Shown here: positions 34,820 through 47,155 of the stretch, piece by piece
Layout of the letters: every line of letters starts with the position of its first letter
Position numbering within the stretch: the stretch's first letter is position 1
DNA from: Cycas panzhihuaensis
Lineage: Eukaryota; Cycadophyta
Direction of reading: 5' to 3'
Assembly (NCBI GenBank): GCA_023213395.1
Contig: CM041465.1
Location: forward strand, 28,341,741-28,405,740
DNA length: 64,000 nt
Notes under the pieces: generated by a model
Told to the model about the DNA's origin: nothing
The model's input: the letters and a program-made list of their open reading frames with translations, nothing else
Database searches by the model: none
Made by a program: the position numbers and the translations under genes

Positions 34820-37090
34820 CTTTTCCAATCAACCATGCTCGTCTTTAGATAACAACCAGGTCTCTTACCTTTTGTTTATTTCTAAGGCTTGACTGCTTGA
34901 TTGCATGGTAGTATAAAGGTTGTTTACATTGTGACTAACTAAAATTATGTTAATTATACTTGTGCTTAACTTATATTATTGATGATACAAGTATCATTAT
35001 AGTGTCTATTAAAATTAAGGCTTACTCTAAGTGCTCCCATTTACTTCGCCTTGCTTATTTGGTTGATGACTTAATAACATATTTTCTCCTCAAATACTCA
35101 ATTTTATAACTCAATTACCCCTTTATTGAAGTAAATTATCACTTTGTAATAAATCTTCTCTTTGAAATTTTTGATTTTTTTTTTTAATATTATTTTTTGT
35201 GCCATTTTCCATTAATCACATTTTTTAATTGAGGATTATATTTTTCAACTGAAGATCATGCTTTTCAACTAAAGATCACATTATTCAATTGAAGATCATA
35301 TCTTTTAATTGAAGACCACATTTTTCAACTAAAGATCATGTTTTTTGTCCTAATAAAAAATGTGACCACCTTCATAAAATAGGAGCTTGATATAACTAAA
35401 AATATAAGGTTTATTTTGGTGTTGTTTTTAGTGTATTTTTTGTCCTATTTTTAACTAATTTATCATATTTTTTCATTATTGATCATGTTTTTCTTCTATC
35501 TACCCACAGAAAAGGGAAAAAAAATCTAATGGTGAGCCATCATTTCTACTGTCTAAATTCCTTTCTATGGGTAACCACAACTTGCCTTCACCCTAATTTC
35601 ACCACTAATTTATCTATAATATCTTTTTATAAATAGGCTATTATCCTTTAGAGTAAATAAAGGATAATCAAGTGGAGTTTGAGGATCAAGTCTAGAAGTT
35701 CATAGCTCTAAACTAGCCTCATATTAAATGTTATATAGAATCCTAGTTCTTACTTTTGCAGGTTAACATTGGAGCTTAATCTTAAGGAGATTTTGAGGAA
35801 GATATTAAGGAAGATTACAAAACTTGCTTAATTTTTTAAAGAGTTTCCATGCCAGTAGAATGCCTTCTCTTTTAAGCATGCATCTCTTCCAAGCCCAAGT
35901 AAGCTTTAGGAAGTTGGAAAAAAAATTATTTCCTTCTTTTTTTTCTCCTTCTTCTCTTCACATTTTTCTATTTTCTTATTCTTTCTCTATTTTTTCAAGA
36001 TTATTCCGTCTTTTCTTCCCTATTTATCCCTTTCCTTCTTTCAACTAAATTAAGAGATTAATTTGGAAGCACTTTTTAGGTGAAGGACACTAATCTAAGG
36101 CACTTTCCCTTTTCTATAAGTTCTTCTTCTCAGGTAAATTTACTTATCATTTGAGTTCGTTTATCTTTAGAATGAGATAGTGAAAAGAAAAAGATATATC
36201 TTTTTTATATTTTTTTAAAGTTTCACTTTTGTTAAGTTGTTAAGGAGTCCTTTGGTTTTAAATAGTTGGAGCAGTTCTCTTCTTCTTTCAAGTTTCTAAT
36301 AATAGAGTAGATTATTATTTGAAAGCCTTTAAAGACTACATTATTAGGCCGTTTTCTTCAACCCTTTTTTCTCTCATAGCATGAAGTTTTGATACATATT
36401 TCTTTTAGAGCTCTTAACTCATTTGTTGAGTTCCTTTTAGCCAAATAATATCTCTTTGCTTCCATTGAAATTTCAAGTTTGTTAATCATTCAAAGGTGCT
36501 TCTAACAAATTTTTGCTAGGCCAGTCATCATATCATTTCCCTTTATTTTCTTAACTAATATTTTAAGTTTCTTTTTATATGAAAATAAAAAGAAAGATAA
36601 ATTATATCTAGGAAAATCATAAGAACAATAAAATATCCTCTTAATTTCTCTAAGTTTTATTTCATTTCCTTTTAAAAGAAAGAAATAAAATCAAGCAAGC
36701 ATCTAAGTTGTATTATTACATTTTCCCTTTAAAAAAAAATACAAAATAAATAAAAAGACATTTTTATTACATTGGGAACATTTAGGTTGTATTTATGTTA
36801 TAGTAAAAGAAAATAGAAAGAGCATTTAGAGTTGCATTTGTAAACCAAAGACGATCTAGCTTACATTAGGGAATGTATTATATTACATTAGTGTTATATT
36901 CCTTTATTTTATATTTTGATTACATGCTCATACAAACACAAAGCTACATATTAGATGTGCATTTAGGACTGCTTACTTAGTGATCTCACATAGGTTAGGC
37001 CCACTCTTAATCATTAGGATCTATTTGATTGATTGTGACATGACATCCTTAGCATATAAAGCCTCCCTTTCCTTAGGAGCAAATACATCT
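34820..37090 (+). repeat. 3.2-kb direct repeat (LTR-like) copy 1, left part
   Basis: This is collinear with 45630-48005. Shared landmarks are GTCTCTTACCTTTT, CATGGTAGTATA-AGG, 21-bp repeats, TATAAATAGGC (35628), and CTTTGCTTC-ATTGAAATTT. Copy 1 is split by the minus-strand Copia element at 37091 and continues at 44677. A promoter with TATA and no coding content suggest an LTR of a large Gypsy element rather than a gene duplication. Divergence between the copies is roughly 15-20% by eye. Confidence 0.75.
35218..35345 (+). repeat. About six 21-bp units upstream of the LTR-like TATA (copy 1)
   Basis: Units of the form TTTTTCAACTAAAGATCA(T/C) repeat every 20-21 bp, ending about 280 bp upstream of TATAAATA at 35628-35635. 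Confidence 0.85.
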
Positions 37091-37395
37091 TGTAGGGTGA
37101 AGTATCTAGTTGCCACACTCCACTATATTAAAGCAATGGCACATAATAGGAGAAAAATGAAGAGAACAAGATTTAGAGAAAAAAATAGAGATGAGAATTA
37201 TAACTCTGCCTTTCACATTTAGCCTTATATATTAGAGGATGCATATTAAGATTTCCAAAGGAGTTTCCTGCCTAATGACATGATCTTGAAATTACACTTA
37301 ATGTAAATAAAATTACATTTAACTATGTGACTTAGCTAACTTAAAGCCATCTTTATATAATTAATCTAGTGACCTTGATGCATTAACATCCATCA
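37091..37395 (-). repeat. 3' LTR of Copia element 3
   Basis: It runs on the minus strand from TGATGGATGTTAATGC (37395) to TACA (37091). Partner of 44372-44676. Confidence 0.92.
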
Positions 37396-37410
37396 ATCAC
37401 CCCCTTAATG
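37396..37410 (-). promoter_or_regulatory. Polypurine tract of Copia element 3
   Basis: On the minus strand ATTAAGGGGGTGAT abuts the LTR start at 37395. Confidence 0.8.
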
Positions 37411-37829
37411 GTAAAAGATAATTATAATAAAATCTATTCTATGAGGTCTTCATTTGAGCTTCATTATTACATTGACAGTTTTATGGGAAAATCCTCATGG
37501 GGAATAAAAACCCTTGAACTTTTTAAGATCTATAATCCCTTAAGTCAAAATGGCTAAGGTGGCTCTTGATGTAGCCTAATGGATAAGCAACTTAAATATA
37601 TAACTTGATCTACTGAGTCTCCATATATTGTTTGGTCATCCCCCATGGCCTTTCAGGTTTTCATAGGTTTTGATTTTCAAAGACTAGTACAACCCTTATT
37701 CTTCCGTGTCTACAAGGGGTTTTCACAAATATAATAGAGTAGAGACTTACTCTTATTCGTTCATGCCCACAAGGGGTTTTCATGAATGGAATAGAGTATG
37801 ATGATATTATTGTTATCTCCTCTAATTAG

Positions 37830-39400
37830 TCAGAGATGGAGGCCCAAAGGTTGAGCTACCTATGGAACTATTCAAACTTTATCTTTTACAATGGTTTGGT
37901 GAAGATATTGCCCACTTGATCTATCATGGAATAATACTCTAGTTGAATTGTGCCATTCTGAATTAGTTCTTGAATCTTGTGGACTTCCATACTTATATAT
38001 TTAGTACGATCATAAAATAAAAGAATTTTTCCATGTGGATTACTGATTAATTATCTACATGAACGCTAGTAGGACTTATTTGGGTGATCTTCAATGTTTC
38101 CAATAATTTCCTAAGACATATCACCTCCTCACTAGTCCCAAAAGTAGCAATGTATTTAACTTTGATAGTTAAATTAACAACTATCTTCTGTCATCTAGAT
38201 CTCCATAATATTGGTGTTTCTCCAAGAAACGTTACCTACTTGGATGTGGATCTCCTTGTATCTTTATCTCCATTAAAGTTTGAGTCTATGTATATATATA
38301 ATTTAAACTAGGAATTAGGTTCATATAGTAGACTATATTTACTAGTCATCTTAAGGTACCTCAACACTTGCACTATTGCTTGCCAGTGATTCTACTTAGG
38401 ATTTATCATATAACAAGCAAGAGCACTAACAAAGTATGTAATATCAGGTCTTGTATTAGTAGTATATATGAGACTACCTACAAGTTACTTGTAAAGTATT
38501 ACATCTGCCTCTCGATCATCACCATTAGTTGTTAGTTTGACTTTGGATTCCATTAGAGTGACTATAGTTCAATCATCTTCCAACTATAACTTTATTAGAT
38601 CATTAATGTACTTTTCTTTAGAAAGAAAAATTTTGCCATCTTTTTGAGTGACTTTGATCTCGAAGTAGTATTACATCAACCCAAGGTTAGATAGTTTGAA
38701 CATTTTAGCTAAGTCCTTCTTTATTTGGTTGATTACCTATTAATTGTTCCTCATTATAAGCATATCATCCATAAAGATTAAGAGATAAGTGAATTTATCT
38801 TTTTGGCATTTGATGAAAAGTGCTGCATCAATATCTTGGTAGTCACAAACCTCATATCCAAGTTGTCTTATTCTTTCTAACAACTTGGTGAACCAATCAC
38901 AAGGGGCTTGTTTAAGGTTGTATAAGGACTTTTTAAGCTTGCATACCTTATACTCTAGACCAATAATCTCAAATCCTTTAGGTTGATCCATATAGATTTC
39001 TTCTTCAAGATCACCATTAAGAAATGTAGTTTTTACATTAAGTTGGTGAATCTTTCAGCCCTATTAAGCTGCTAAGGCTACAGGAGTTATGATTATAGGC
39101 CACTTGGTTATAAGTGCAAAGACTTCAGTGTAGTCAATTCCTTCCCTTTGTGTGAATCCCTTTGCTACCAACGTTGCCTTCTATTTTTCAATGGTTCCAT
39201 TAGATCTATATTTATTTTTATACACCTATTTGTTTCAAACTACCTTTCTTCTAAGTGGTAGGTCAACGAGCTCCCATGTATTATTTTTATAAGAGATTGA
39301 TACTCTTCATTCATAGAATTCCTCCAAGCTTTGTGTTTTATAACTTCTTAGTATAAGAGGGGCTCTTCATTGAGAGCAAGATGCAGTTCTATTAGTTCTA
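37830..39400 (-). pseudogene. pol: Copia element 3 reverse transcriptase and RNase H
   Basis: On the minus strand: GFTQREGIDYTEVFA, LNVKTTFLNGDLEEEIYMDQ, PKGFEIIGLEYKVCKLKKSL, YNLKQAPCDWF and the catalytic LIFMDDMLIM (about 38765), with both Asp kept. RNase H remains as YIDSNFNGDKDTRRSTS (about 38250-38300) and a tail with VHKIQEL and STWKNSF. There are many stops and frame changes; the longest open stretch is 83 codons (38991-38740). Confidence 0.85.
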
Positions 39401-39899
39401 ACTCAATGAAAAGTGATTCCTACATCTTGGCTTTGTAGGCACTTCAAGTGCCAATTTTACCCACCTTATTATGTCGTATATCTTTATCTAGCTAGTAGAC
39501 TTCATGAGAACCTTAAGTTGGAAATGAGGTCTTCATTTCTCAAACTACATAGTCTTCATCTAGATCATGAAAAGGATCATTTTATATATTTATTGAGGAG
39601 GATGTTGACACATCTGGGGAGCATAGTTCACTTGCTACTGCTTTGTCTTTGTTAACTCTACTATCCTCGAATGGTGGTGTATGATGTGTACTCGTTGGTT
39701 TATAGTCACAACTACCATCTTATGTGCCTCTATTATCAAATTCCAATAGTTTGAGTAACTCTTGAGTGTCTCTCCCTCCAAATTTTAGAATTTATACATC
39801 ATATTGAATAGTATCATAATAACGACATTTTAGTATTTTGGAGTCTAATTATAATAATTGATCCTCTATTTTAGCAAACACCACATCTTTGGTGATGAT

Positions 39900-40720
39900 A
39901 ATATTATGTTGTGAAGGTATAAAGACTTTGTACCCTTTCTTATCCATAGGGTATCCAATAAATATACCTGTAAGTGCCTTGGGTTAGAGTTTATTTTTAT
40001 CTCCATCTAATATATGGGCATAACATGTTAATCTAAATATTTTAAAGTGGTAGGTAGTGTGGGTAAATCTAGTCCACTTTTCATGAGCAGAACATCATTC
40101 ATGTAATAAATGACTATCCAAATTATTTCTGCCCATAGGTAAGTAGGTATATTTTTATAAATAAGCATAACTCAAAATATATTCATAATAGACATGTTCA
40201 TGCACTTGACAACTCCATTTTATTGGGGGATGCCTACTATTATAGTATGATTCTTAATGTTATTATCCTATATATACATTTCAAACTTAGTAGAGGTATA
40301 TTCTCTACCATTATTTATTTAAAGACACTTAATCTGATAACCTGACTCCTTTTCAGTGCAAGCCTTAAAAGCTTTAAAGACACCAAATGCCTCATCATTC
40401 TTGGTTAGAAAAGCCACCCACACTTTCCTAGTAAAATCATCAATGAAGGATATGCAATATAATTTCTACTTCAATGATGGAATAAGCATTGGTTTGCATA
40501 GAGCAGAGTATACCAATTGAAGAGGATGACTTGATTTCCATTGACTATTAGCAAGGGGTTGTCTATGAGATTTGGCTATGATACATGCTTCACATTTAAA
40601 GTACTTGGAGAACTTGGGTAGACCTGAAAGGGTATGATAAAAATCTCTAAGTCAATTGATATGAACATGGCCCATGCAAGCATGCTAAAGAGCTTTTAGG
40701 GACATCTTAGGGTGTGTCAA
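39900..40720 (-). pseudogene. Copia element 3 integrase, catalytic residues lost
   Basis: On the minus strand: KYFKCEACIIAKSHRQPLAN, HPLQLVYSALCKPM, FIDDFTRKVWVAFLTKND, INNGREYTSTKFEM and NGVVKCMNMSIMN. Compared with the family pattern, the first Asp (D-L-C-G-P) is Ala, the second (D-N-G-x-E) is Asn, and the Glu (E-R-x-N) is Lys, so all three metal-binding positions are gone. Stops and frame changes are common. Confidence 0.8.
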
Positions 40721-40999
40721 AGTAGTATTAAAAGTAAAGTCTTCATCAACATAAGGGCTTTGAGTACAATTGGCTTTAGAATATGGAGAGTTATTCAACT
40801 TAAATAATTTTCTAATAAGCTTTCCAATCAAGATCACTTGATTTGTTGGAGGGTGAATGACCTAGAGAGTTTGGTCATTTATGATAACATTAAGATTGAA
40901 TCCATGAGAGACAAGAGTGGATAAATACAATAGATTTTGTTTTATATTAGAAATATATAGGACATCAAGTAATATAAAGTCTCTTCAGCCTATGAGTTT

Positions 41000-41260
41000 T
41001 AAGCATATGTTTCTAATACCTCTGATTGATTATTGGGATTTATCAGCCATGTGAATGACACCATATACATTGGAATCAAAAGTTTGATATAGATCTAAAT
41101 TGTAGGTCATATGTTGTGTCACTCTTATATCCATGATCCATGAGGAGGTATTTGAAGTTATGATATTTGCAACTCTAAGAGAGGTTCGTATTGGTGATTC
41201 AAGATCACAAGTGGCATAGCCATAATGAGCTTCAAAATACCTCTTAGTTTGACCAATGGT
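41000..41260 (-). pseudogene. Copia element 3 protease
   Basis: On the minus strand WIMDIRVTQHMTYN stands where W-x-x-D-S-G-A-T-x-H-M-T is expected. The Asp is kept, but S-G-A has become I-R-V. The block FDSNVYGVIHMADKSQ follows. Confidence 0.65.
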
Positions 41261-41379
41261 TCTTCCCTCAAGTCTTTGAATATATGCTTGAGTAAAACCT
41301 ACTCCACCAAACTATTCTTCATATGTTTCATCAACATTGTGAGCCTTGTATTTCTATTAAAACTTAGGCAACTTGTATG

Positions 41380-42325
41380 CAGGTATACGATAATCCTTTG
41401 TAAGGTGTCATTTCCTATTATACCTTTCACACATGATAATATGATTTCTAGTTCTTAAAGTACTATTTTGTCCTAATTATCTTATATTAAAAGGTGGTGC
41501 TTGGACTTGAGACTGTCTAGGTTGCTATTATTGAGGGTTCTATTAACCTTATGACCAATTTTCTCTTCCTCATCCTCTACCCCTTACTTAGTTATTTCCT
41601 TTAACACGAGAGGGACCCTGATTCTTTAAGAAACACACTTCTTCTTCCATATTAAAAGCTACCTCTAGAAGAGAATTTGAAGTTATAAAATTAGTATAAA
41701 AAATCTTATCAAATTCTATGAACTTATCTGTAAGAGCTTCGAAGTTAAGTATCTTCAATGTTCCACTTGATTAAAGACTCCCAAGCAAGTTCTTATAATC
41801 AAGTACATGTAGACAGAACTATATAAGGAATGCTTGTGTAATATATTAGGTCTTAAAATCTTTGTCTATTACTTGTTTAATTAGTCGAAGGAGGTTGATT
41901 GTTTCATGTGCATATCCCTTCTACATTTTCATCTTGTTCATTTTTAAGAATAGATAAATAAATTCAAGGTTAGACTTTGCATTAAAATTCTTTTCAAGAA
42001 CCTTGAGGACTTTCTAGGTTGTATTGTGTTATTCTTCATCAATTAGATTGTATAAGGAGTGATCAATCACTAATAGAATACTTGCATGAATCTTCTTATC
42101 ATCAATTTCCTATTATAATTTAGCTATAAGATCTGTTAGAGTTATAAGTAGCATTCCTCCAGAGGTAGGTACCATTATTGTCATAAGAATGATAGGTGTA
42201 AACTATAGATGGGCTCTTTGAAGGCCTTCATACTTAGCAACATTCTTGACTCTAGTATACCATAGATCCCAATTGTCTTTCTTTTTTAAGATGCAATTTA
42301 TATTCTGCTTAAATTAAGAAGACAT
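41380..42325 (-). pseudogene. gag: Copia element 3 Gag
   Basis: From the ATG at 42325 (minus): MSS, stop, FKQNINCILKKKDNWDLWY, VAKYEGLQRAHL, EIDDKKIHASILLVIDHSLY, LEKNFNAKSNLEFIY, LKMNKMKM and LKILNFEALTDKFIEFDK. It ends in an Arg/Gly-rich segment (VRGRG) and a decayed zinc knuckle (CERYNRK, stop, HLTKDY). It aligns block by block with the gag at 63105-63960, which marks the two elements as one family. Confidence 0.8.
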
Positions 42326-44353
42326 GATGAAGATGATGAAGTAAAATAAATATTAAATAAAAATGTCAGTGACACATGTGGCTAATACACCTGGAATAAT
42401 AGGGAGAAATATGATTAAGTAACAAGCAATCATAATAGGCTACCAACACTTGTGGCAAATACTCCTAATATAACAAGGTTCAATGGTGTGTACAAATGGT
42501 AATATAAGGGTCATAAAGATAAATGATGTGTTATGTAATCATAAAATCAAGATTATGCCCATGTAGAAGCTGGCATGTAGGTGAACATAAATAAAAAACT
42601 AAGTCTGATGTAGCATGTATGATCAAACCCAAATATTTATCTTAAGTCCAAAGTAGTTAAGGTATCGATACCTAAGGGGGTTTCTAGTATATGTATTACG
42701 GCCTTCACCTGTGATACTCGTACATATACTTAGTAATAAAATCCAAGTCATAGTGGAGCCTAATTACTCCCAATCCTCACCTAGTTCACTAGTGAGTAGC
42801 TATATACCTCCTCCAAAGAGTCAAATAGTATGTGCATATCCCATGGCTATGATAGATATTAGAATAGATATATTTTAATCTTGATTAAAGTTTTTAGTTT
42901 TCCTAGATGGTTATTAGGATTATCCCTAATTAAAGGCTATAGGTATATCTAACATGTTCCTCCACCACTATTTTGGTTAAAACCATACCTATATGAAACT
43001 CATACCTCCCTTAGGGCCTAGACTTCAGCCAAACGTGGTTTATTTCAACTAAGGTAAGTGTGCGCACAAGTTAAAATCTGGTGGTATAAGTCATACGGAT
43101 AAGATTCCTTTAGTAAATAATATAAGTTATTTCTAAATAACTTGAATTGAAAACTAAAATAGAAAGATGCCAAATATACTTGTTTGTCTTTTGTGCTTTC
43201 TTTGTTGTTGTTGCTGCTTTATGTGTTACTTTATTCTATGTGTAGAAATAGAAAGAGCATGCTAGATTTAATAGGGGAACTAGATGTTACTTCTGATCTA
43301 AGGTTTCCCTTACTTTAGTATAATGTTTCCAAATATATTTTTAGAAATTTTAATACAAAAGTGATAAGGGCTAAAAGGTGGATCAACTTTCCACTAAAAT
43401 GCTAATTTTTCTAAATCTAGATGCATGATATTTTGCCATATTTTATGATTTTTTTAATAAAATTTATAAATAATAATAAATGGGTCAAATTTTCTAAAAT
43501 TATAAATATGGAGGCCTAAATGATGGAATTTAAATATATGATAGAATAAAAAATGTTCATAATGTCATTTTTGATAAGATAGTGAAGTCAGATTTCTAAA
43601 AAAGCATAAAATATTTTTTGTCTGAAAAAAGCACAAAAGTAAAATCTTACAAGATTCATTATCTCAGAATCCAAATTTTAATATGTCAAAAAATATATAT
43701 TAATATGTACATCAACTTTTCCTTCTATAGAAGCTCCAAAAATAGCCAAAAAATTACTTAAAATGCCCTCAAAATATTTTTTGTAGGGTTAAATGGGCAA
43801 ATTCAACATCTGTTAGAAAATTGCAAAGATCTCATTAATCAATGGATGAAATTTGATGAGATTTATCTCAAAATTCTCTAAAAATATAAATCTATTAGAT
43901 ATCTCAAAAGAATTTTCAGATTTTAACTCATATTTAAAGGATTTCATTGAAAAAGTGTCATAGGTCACTCATCCGTAAATTTTAACCTTTCATTTTAACT
44001 AAAATTAGTTGTTATAGGCTAAATCTAAAGATTCTCTAGAAGACAAAAATTATCCTCTTAGTAAGATGACCCTACACATCAAATTTCATAAAAATCCAAG
44101 ATGGTCAAAATTTTCATAAAATTTTAGGTCTTCAATACTTTTGGGGCAATTTTGGCAACCAAATAGCTTTAAAAATCAGTCTTTTCACCTCTTAAATTTT
44201 GCACTCATATCAAATACAATAACATATAAAATAATATAATTTTAAGATCTCTAATATAAGATAAAGTTCTCAAATAAGCTCTCAACCTCATATGAATTGT
44301 AAGTGAGAGATATTAATGGCTCCATGCAAGCCTAGTAGGGAAATGTGGTCAAC
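42326..44353 (-). other. 2-kb leader of Copia element 3
   Basis: No coding sequence. A block at about 42640-42950 is shared, in element orientation, with the leader of the element at 60.6 kb. Two units near 42365-42480 (GCCACA-GTGT-G) correspond to the 68-bp repeats at 62743-62945. Confidence 0.6.
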
Positions 44354-44371
44354 AATGGCTCTGATACTAGT
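44354..44371 (-). promoter_or_regulatory. Primer-binding site of Copia element 3
   Basis: The minus strand reads ACTAGTATCAGAGCCATT right after the LTR, matching iMet-type TATCAGAGCC. Confidence 0.85.
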
Positions 44372-44676
44372 TGTTGGTGAAGGATCTAGTTGTCACACTC
44401 CACTACACTAAAGTATTGAAATATAATAAGAATAAAATAAAGAAAATAAGACTAAGAGCAAAAATGAGATTCGAGAATTATAACTCGCCCTTTCACATTC
44501 AGCCTTATATATCACAAGATATACATTAGGCTTTTTAAAGGAGTTTCCCACCTAATGACACGATCTTGATATTACACTTAAATATAAATAAAATTACATT
44601 TAACTATGTGACTTAACTAACCTAAAGTCACCTTCATATAATTAATCTAATAACCTTGATGTATTAACATCTATCA
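44372..44676 (-). repeat. 5' LTR of Copia element 3
   Basis: It runs on the minus strand from TGATAGATGTTAATAC (44676) to CACCAACA (44372). It is followed on the window's right by the CATCT duplicate. Confidence 0.92.
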
Positions 44677-45629
44677 CATCTCATTAAGAAGGAGTTTTTA
44701 ATCATCCAAGCCCTCACATTAGCAACATATAAACTCTGCCTCCCTTGAAAGTCAATACAACTCTAGTCATATTCTAAATTCCAAAAGTAATAATCTACCA
44801 TCATATTTTGGGTTGAGAGTGGCTTCTGTATTCTTCTTCACCTCTAAGTACGAGAGTCCATTTGAGTTAAATGTAGGTGTCCCCAAGCTGTTCATCCTCA
44901 TAGGTGGATCATCATTGGGTGAGTGAGTCCCTATGAGTTAACCCTCAATAAGGTTATTGATCTAGGGTCTAACCTCTCTTATATCTTCATACTCATCAGT
45001 CCTCCCTTTCCTTAGCATAAAACAATGTAGTATTCTTTCTTAAGGGTGGGCTAGAGATCTAAGTTAGGATCCCTTCTCCAAAATTAAAACTTAGAAAGAG
45101 TAGAAAAGTAGGAAGCTTTAAGGTGATTAATTAGGGAAAGTTTTCTTTAATGCACCTCTTATTTGCCAATAGATTGATTACTCTTCTCCTCGACAAAAAA
45201 TGGATCTTATTATTTTGGTTGTTTAGTTGTGTTTTTTTTTGTTTAGTTTAGTATTTTTTATTTACTTCCATTTTTTTCCTTAGAAAAACTAACTGAAACA
45301 TTATAATAGTTACCAAAACCAACTTAACTAACTCAAATGACCTTATACATTTATTTTACATACCTAGAGAAATCATCCATTTTTCCTTAAAAAGGGTAAA
45401 ACTCCCTGTTGTACCTAATTACCTAAAACTCTCACTTTGTGTCAACCTAGTTGATTAGGTCCACAAACTTGGGCACATTTCTTAGTGACTATAGTTCTTA
45501 GCTACTCTTGTATAATCGTGATCCTCCATGGATGCTTGATTACCTTCTTCAATCATCTCTCCTTAACAATTTTTATACACATCAAGAGTGGGACAACCAA
45601 TTCTTCAGCTATATACTCCATACTCTTGG
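44677..45629 (+). repeat. 3.2-kb direct repeat copy 1, right part
   Basis: This continues copy 1 after the Copia insertion and is collinear with 48001-49006 (CATTAAGAAGGAG, CCCATCATATTTTGG, GGTGATTAATTAGGGAAAG, CTAGTTGATTAGG). It ends CATACTCTTGG at 45629, and copy 2 begins in the next bases. Confidence 0.75.
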
Positions 45630-46019
45630 CTTTCAATTAACTACAACCTTCTCTAGATAATGGCTAAGTCTCTTACCTTTTATTTGTTGCTAGGGTTTGG
45701 CTACTTAACTACATGGTAGTATAGAGGTTGCTTAGCATCATGACTAAATAAAATCATGTTGATTATGCTTATGCTTGACTTATAATGTCGATGATGTAAT
45801 GATCATTATAGTGCCTATTAAAATCAAGGCTTACTCTAAGTGCTTCTAGTCACTTTGTCTTGCTTATCTAGTTAATGACTTAATGACATATTTTTCCTCA
45901 AATACTTAATTTTATAACTTAATTGCCCCTTTGTTAAAGTAAAGTATTCCTCAATGAGAAATCTTCTCTTTAAAAAATTTGAGTTTTTTAAAAAATATCA
46001 TTTCTTATGCCATTTTCTA

Positions 46020-46200
46020 TTGATCATGTTTTTTAATTAAAGATCACATTTTTAAATTAAAGATCATGTTTTTTAACTAAAGATCATATTTTTTAAATAA
46101 ATATAATGTTTTTTAGTTAAAGACTGTGTTTTTTAATTAAAGATCATATTTTTCAACTAAAGATCACATTTTTCAATTAAAGATCACATTTTTTACCCTA
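46020..46200 (+). repeat. About nine 21-bp units upstream of the LTR-like TATA (copy 2)
   Basis: Units like TTTTTTAATTAAAGATCA(T/C) repeat from 46020 to 46200, in the same place as the six units in copy 1. Confidence 0.85.
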
Positions 46201-47021
46201 AGAAAAAACACGATCTTCTTTATAAAACATGAGCTTCATACAACTAAAAATATGAGCTTCGTTTTAGTCACATTTTTAGTGTATTTTTTATCACACTTTT
46301 AATTTATTGATCATGTTTCTTATTGTCTATTGTATTTTATAGTTATTTGCCCATGAAAAAAAAAAATCTAATGGTGACTTCTTATTTCTACTACATGAAT
46401 TCCTTCTTACAGATGACCATGATTCACCTTCTCCCTAATTTTACCACTAGTTTATCTATAATCTCTTTGTATAAATAGGCCATTATAATTTAGAGCAAAT
46501 GGAGGATAATCAAGTGGAGTTTAAGGATCAAATTTAGAAGTTCATAGCTCTAAACTAGTCTCATATTAAATCTTTTATAGAATCTTAGCTCTTACTTTTA
46601 TAGGTTGATATTGGAGCTTAATCTTAAGGAGATTTTGAGGAAAAGATAAAAGAAGATTGCAAAACTCGCTTAGTTTTTGAGGAGCTTCCATGCTAATAGA
46701 AGGCATTCTCTTGAAATCTTGTATCTCTTCCAAGACCAAGCAAGCTTTAGGAAATTGGAGTTGAAGAATTCCTTTCTCTGTTCTCTCCTTATTCTCTTAA
46801 CATTTCTTTATTTTCCCATTCTTTATCTTTCTCTTCTCAAGATTATCCTCTCTTTTCTTCCCTATTATCCCTTTCCTTGTTTCAATTATATTGGGAGATT
46901 GATTTAGGAGGACCTTTTAGGCCAAGGATACTAATTTGGGGTACTTTCCTTTTTCCACAAGTTGTTCTTCTTGGGCAAATTTGCTTATCTTTAAACCAAG
47001 ATAATAAAAAGAAAAAGATAC

Positions 47022-47038
47022 ATCTATCTATCTATCTA

Positions 47039-47096
<58 letters not shown>

Positions 47097-47155
47097 AATG
47101 TCTATATATATATATGTGTGTGTGCGTGTGTATGTGTGTGTGTGTATGTACATAT
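47022..47155. repeat. Compound microsatellite (TCTA)n(TA)n(TGTA)n(TG)n
   Basis: TCTA units, then TA, then seven TGTA-type units, TA again and TG-rich units. The equivalent place in copy 1 (about 36190) has none of this, so it expanded after the copies separated. Confidence 0.95.

Larger units (their letters stand above)
37091..44676 (-). mobile_element. Copia element 3, full length, minus strand, degenerate
   Basis: This 7586-bp element has two 305-bp LTRs (37091-37395, 44372-44676), PBS and PPT in the expected places for the minus strand, and a perfect target-site duplication, CATCT (37086-37090 and 44677-44681). The uninterrupted target exists at 48001 in the second direct repeat (AATACATCTCATT), which confirms the insertion. 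The LTRs differ at about 15% of sites by eye, so this is older than the other bounded elements. Confidence 0.93.
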
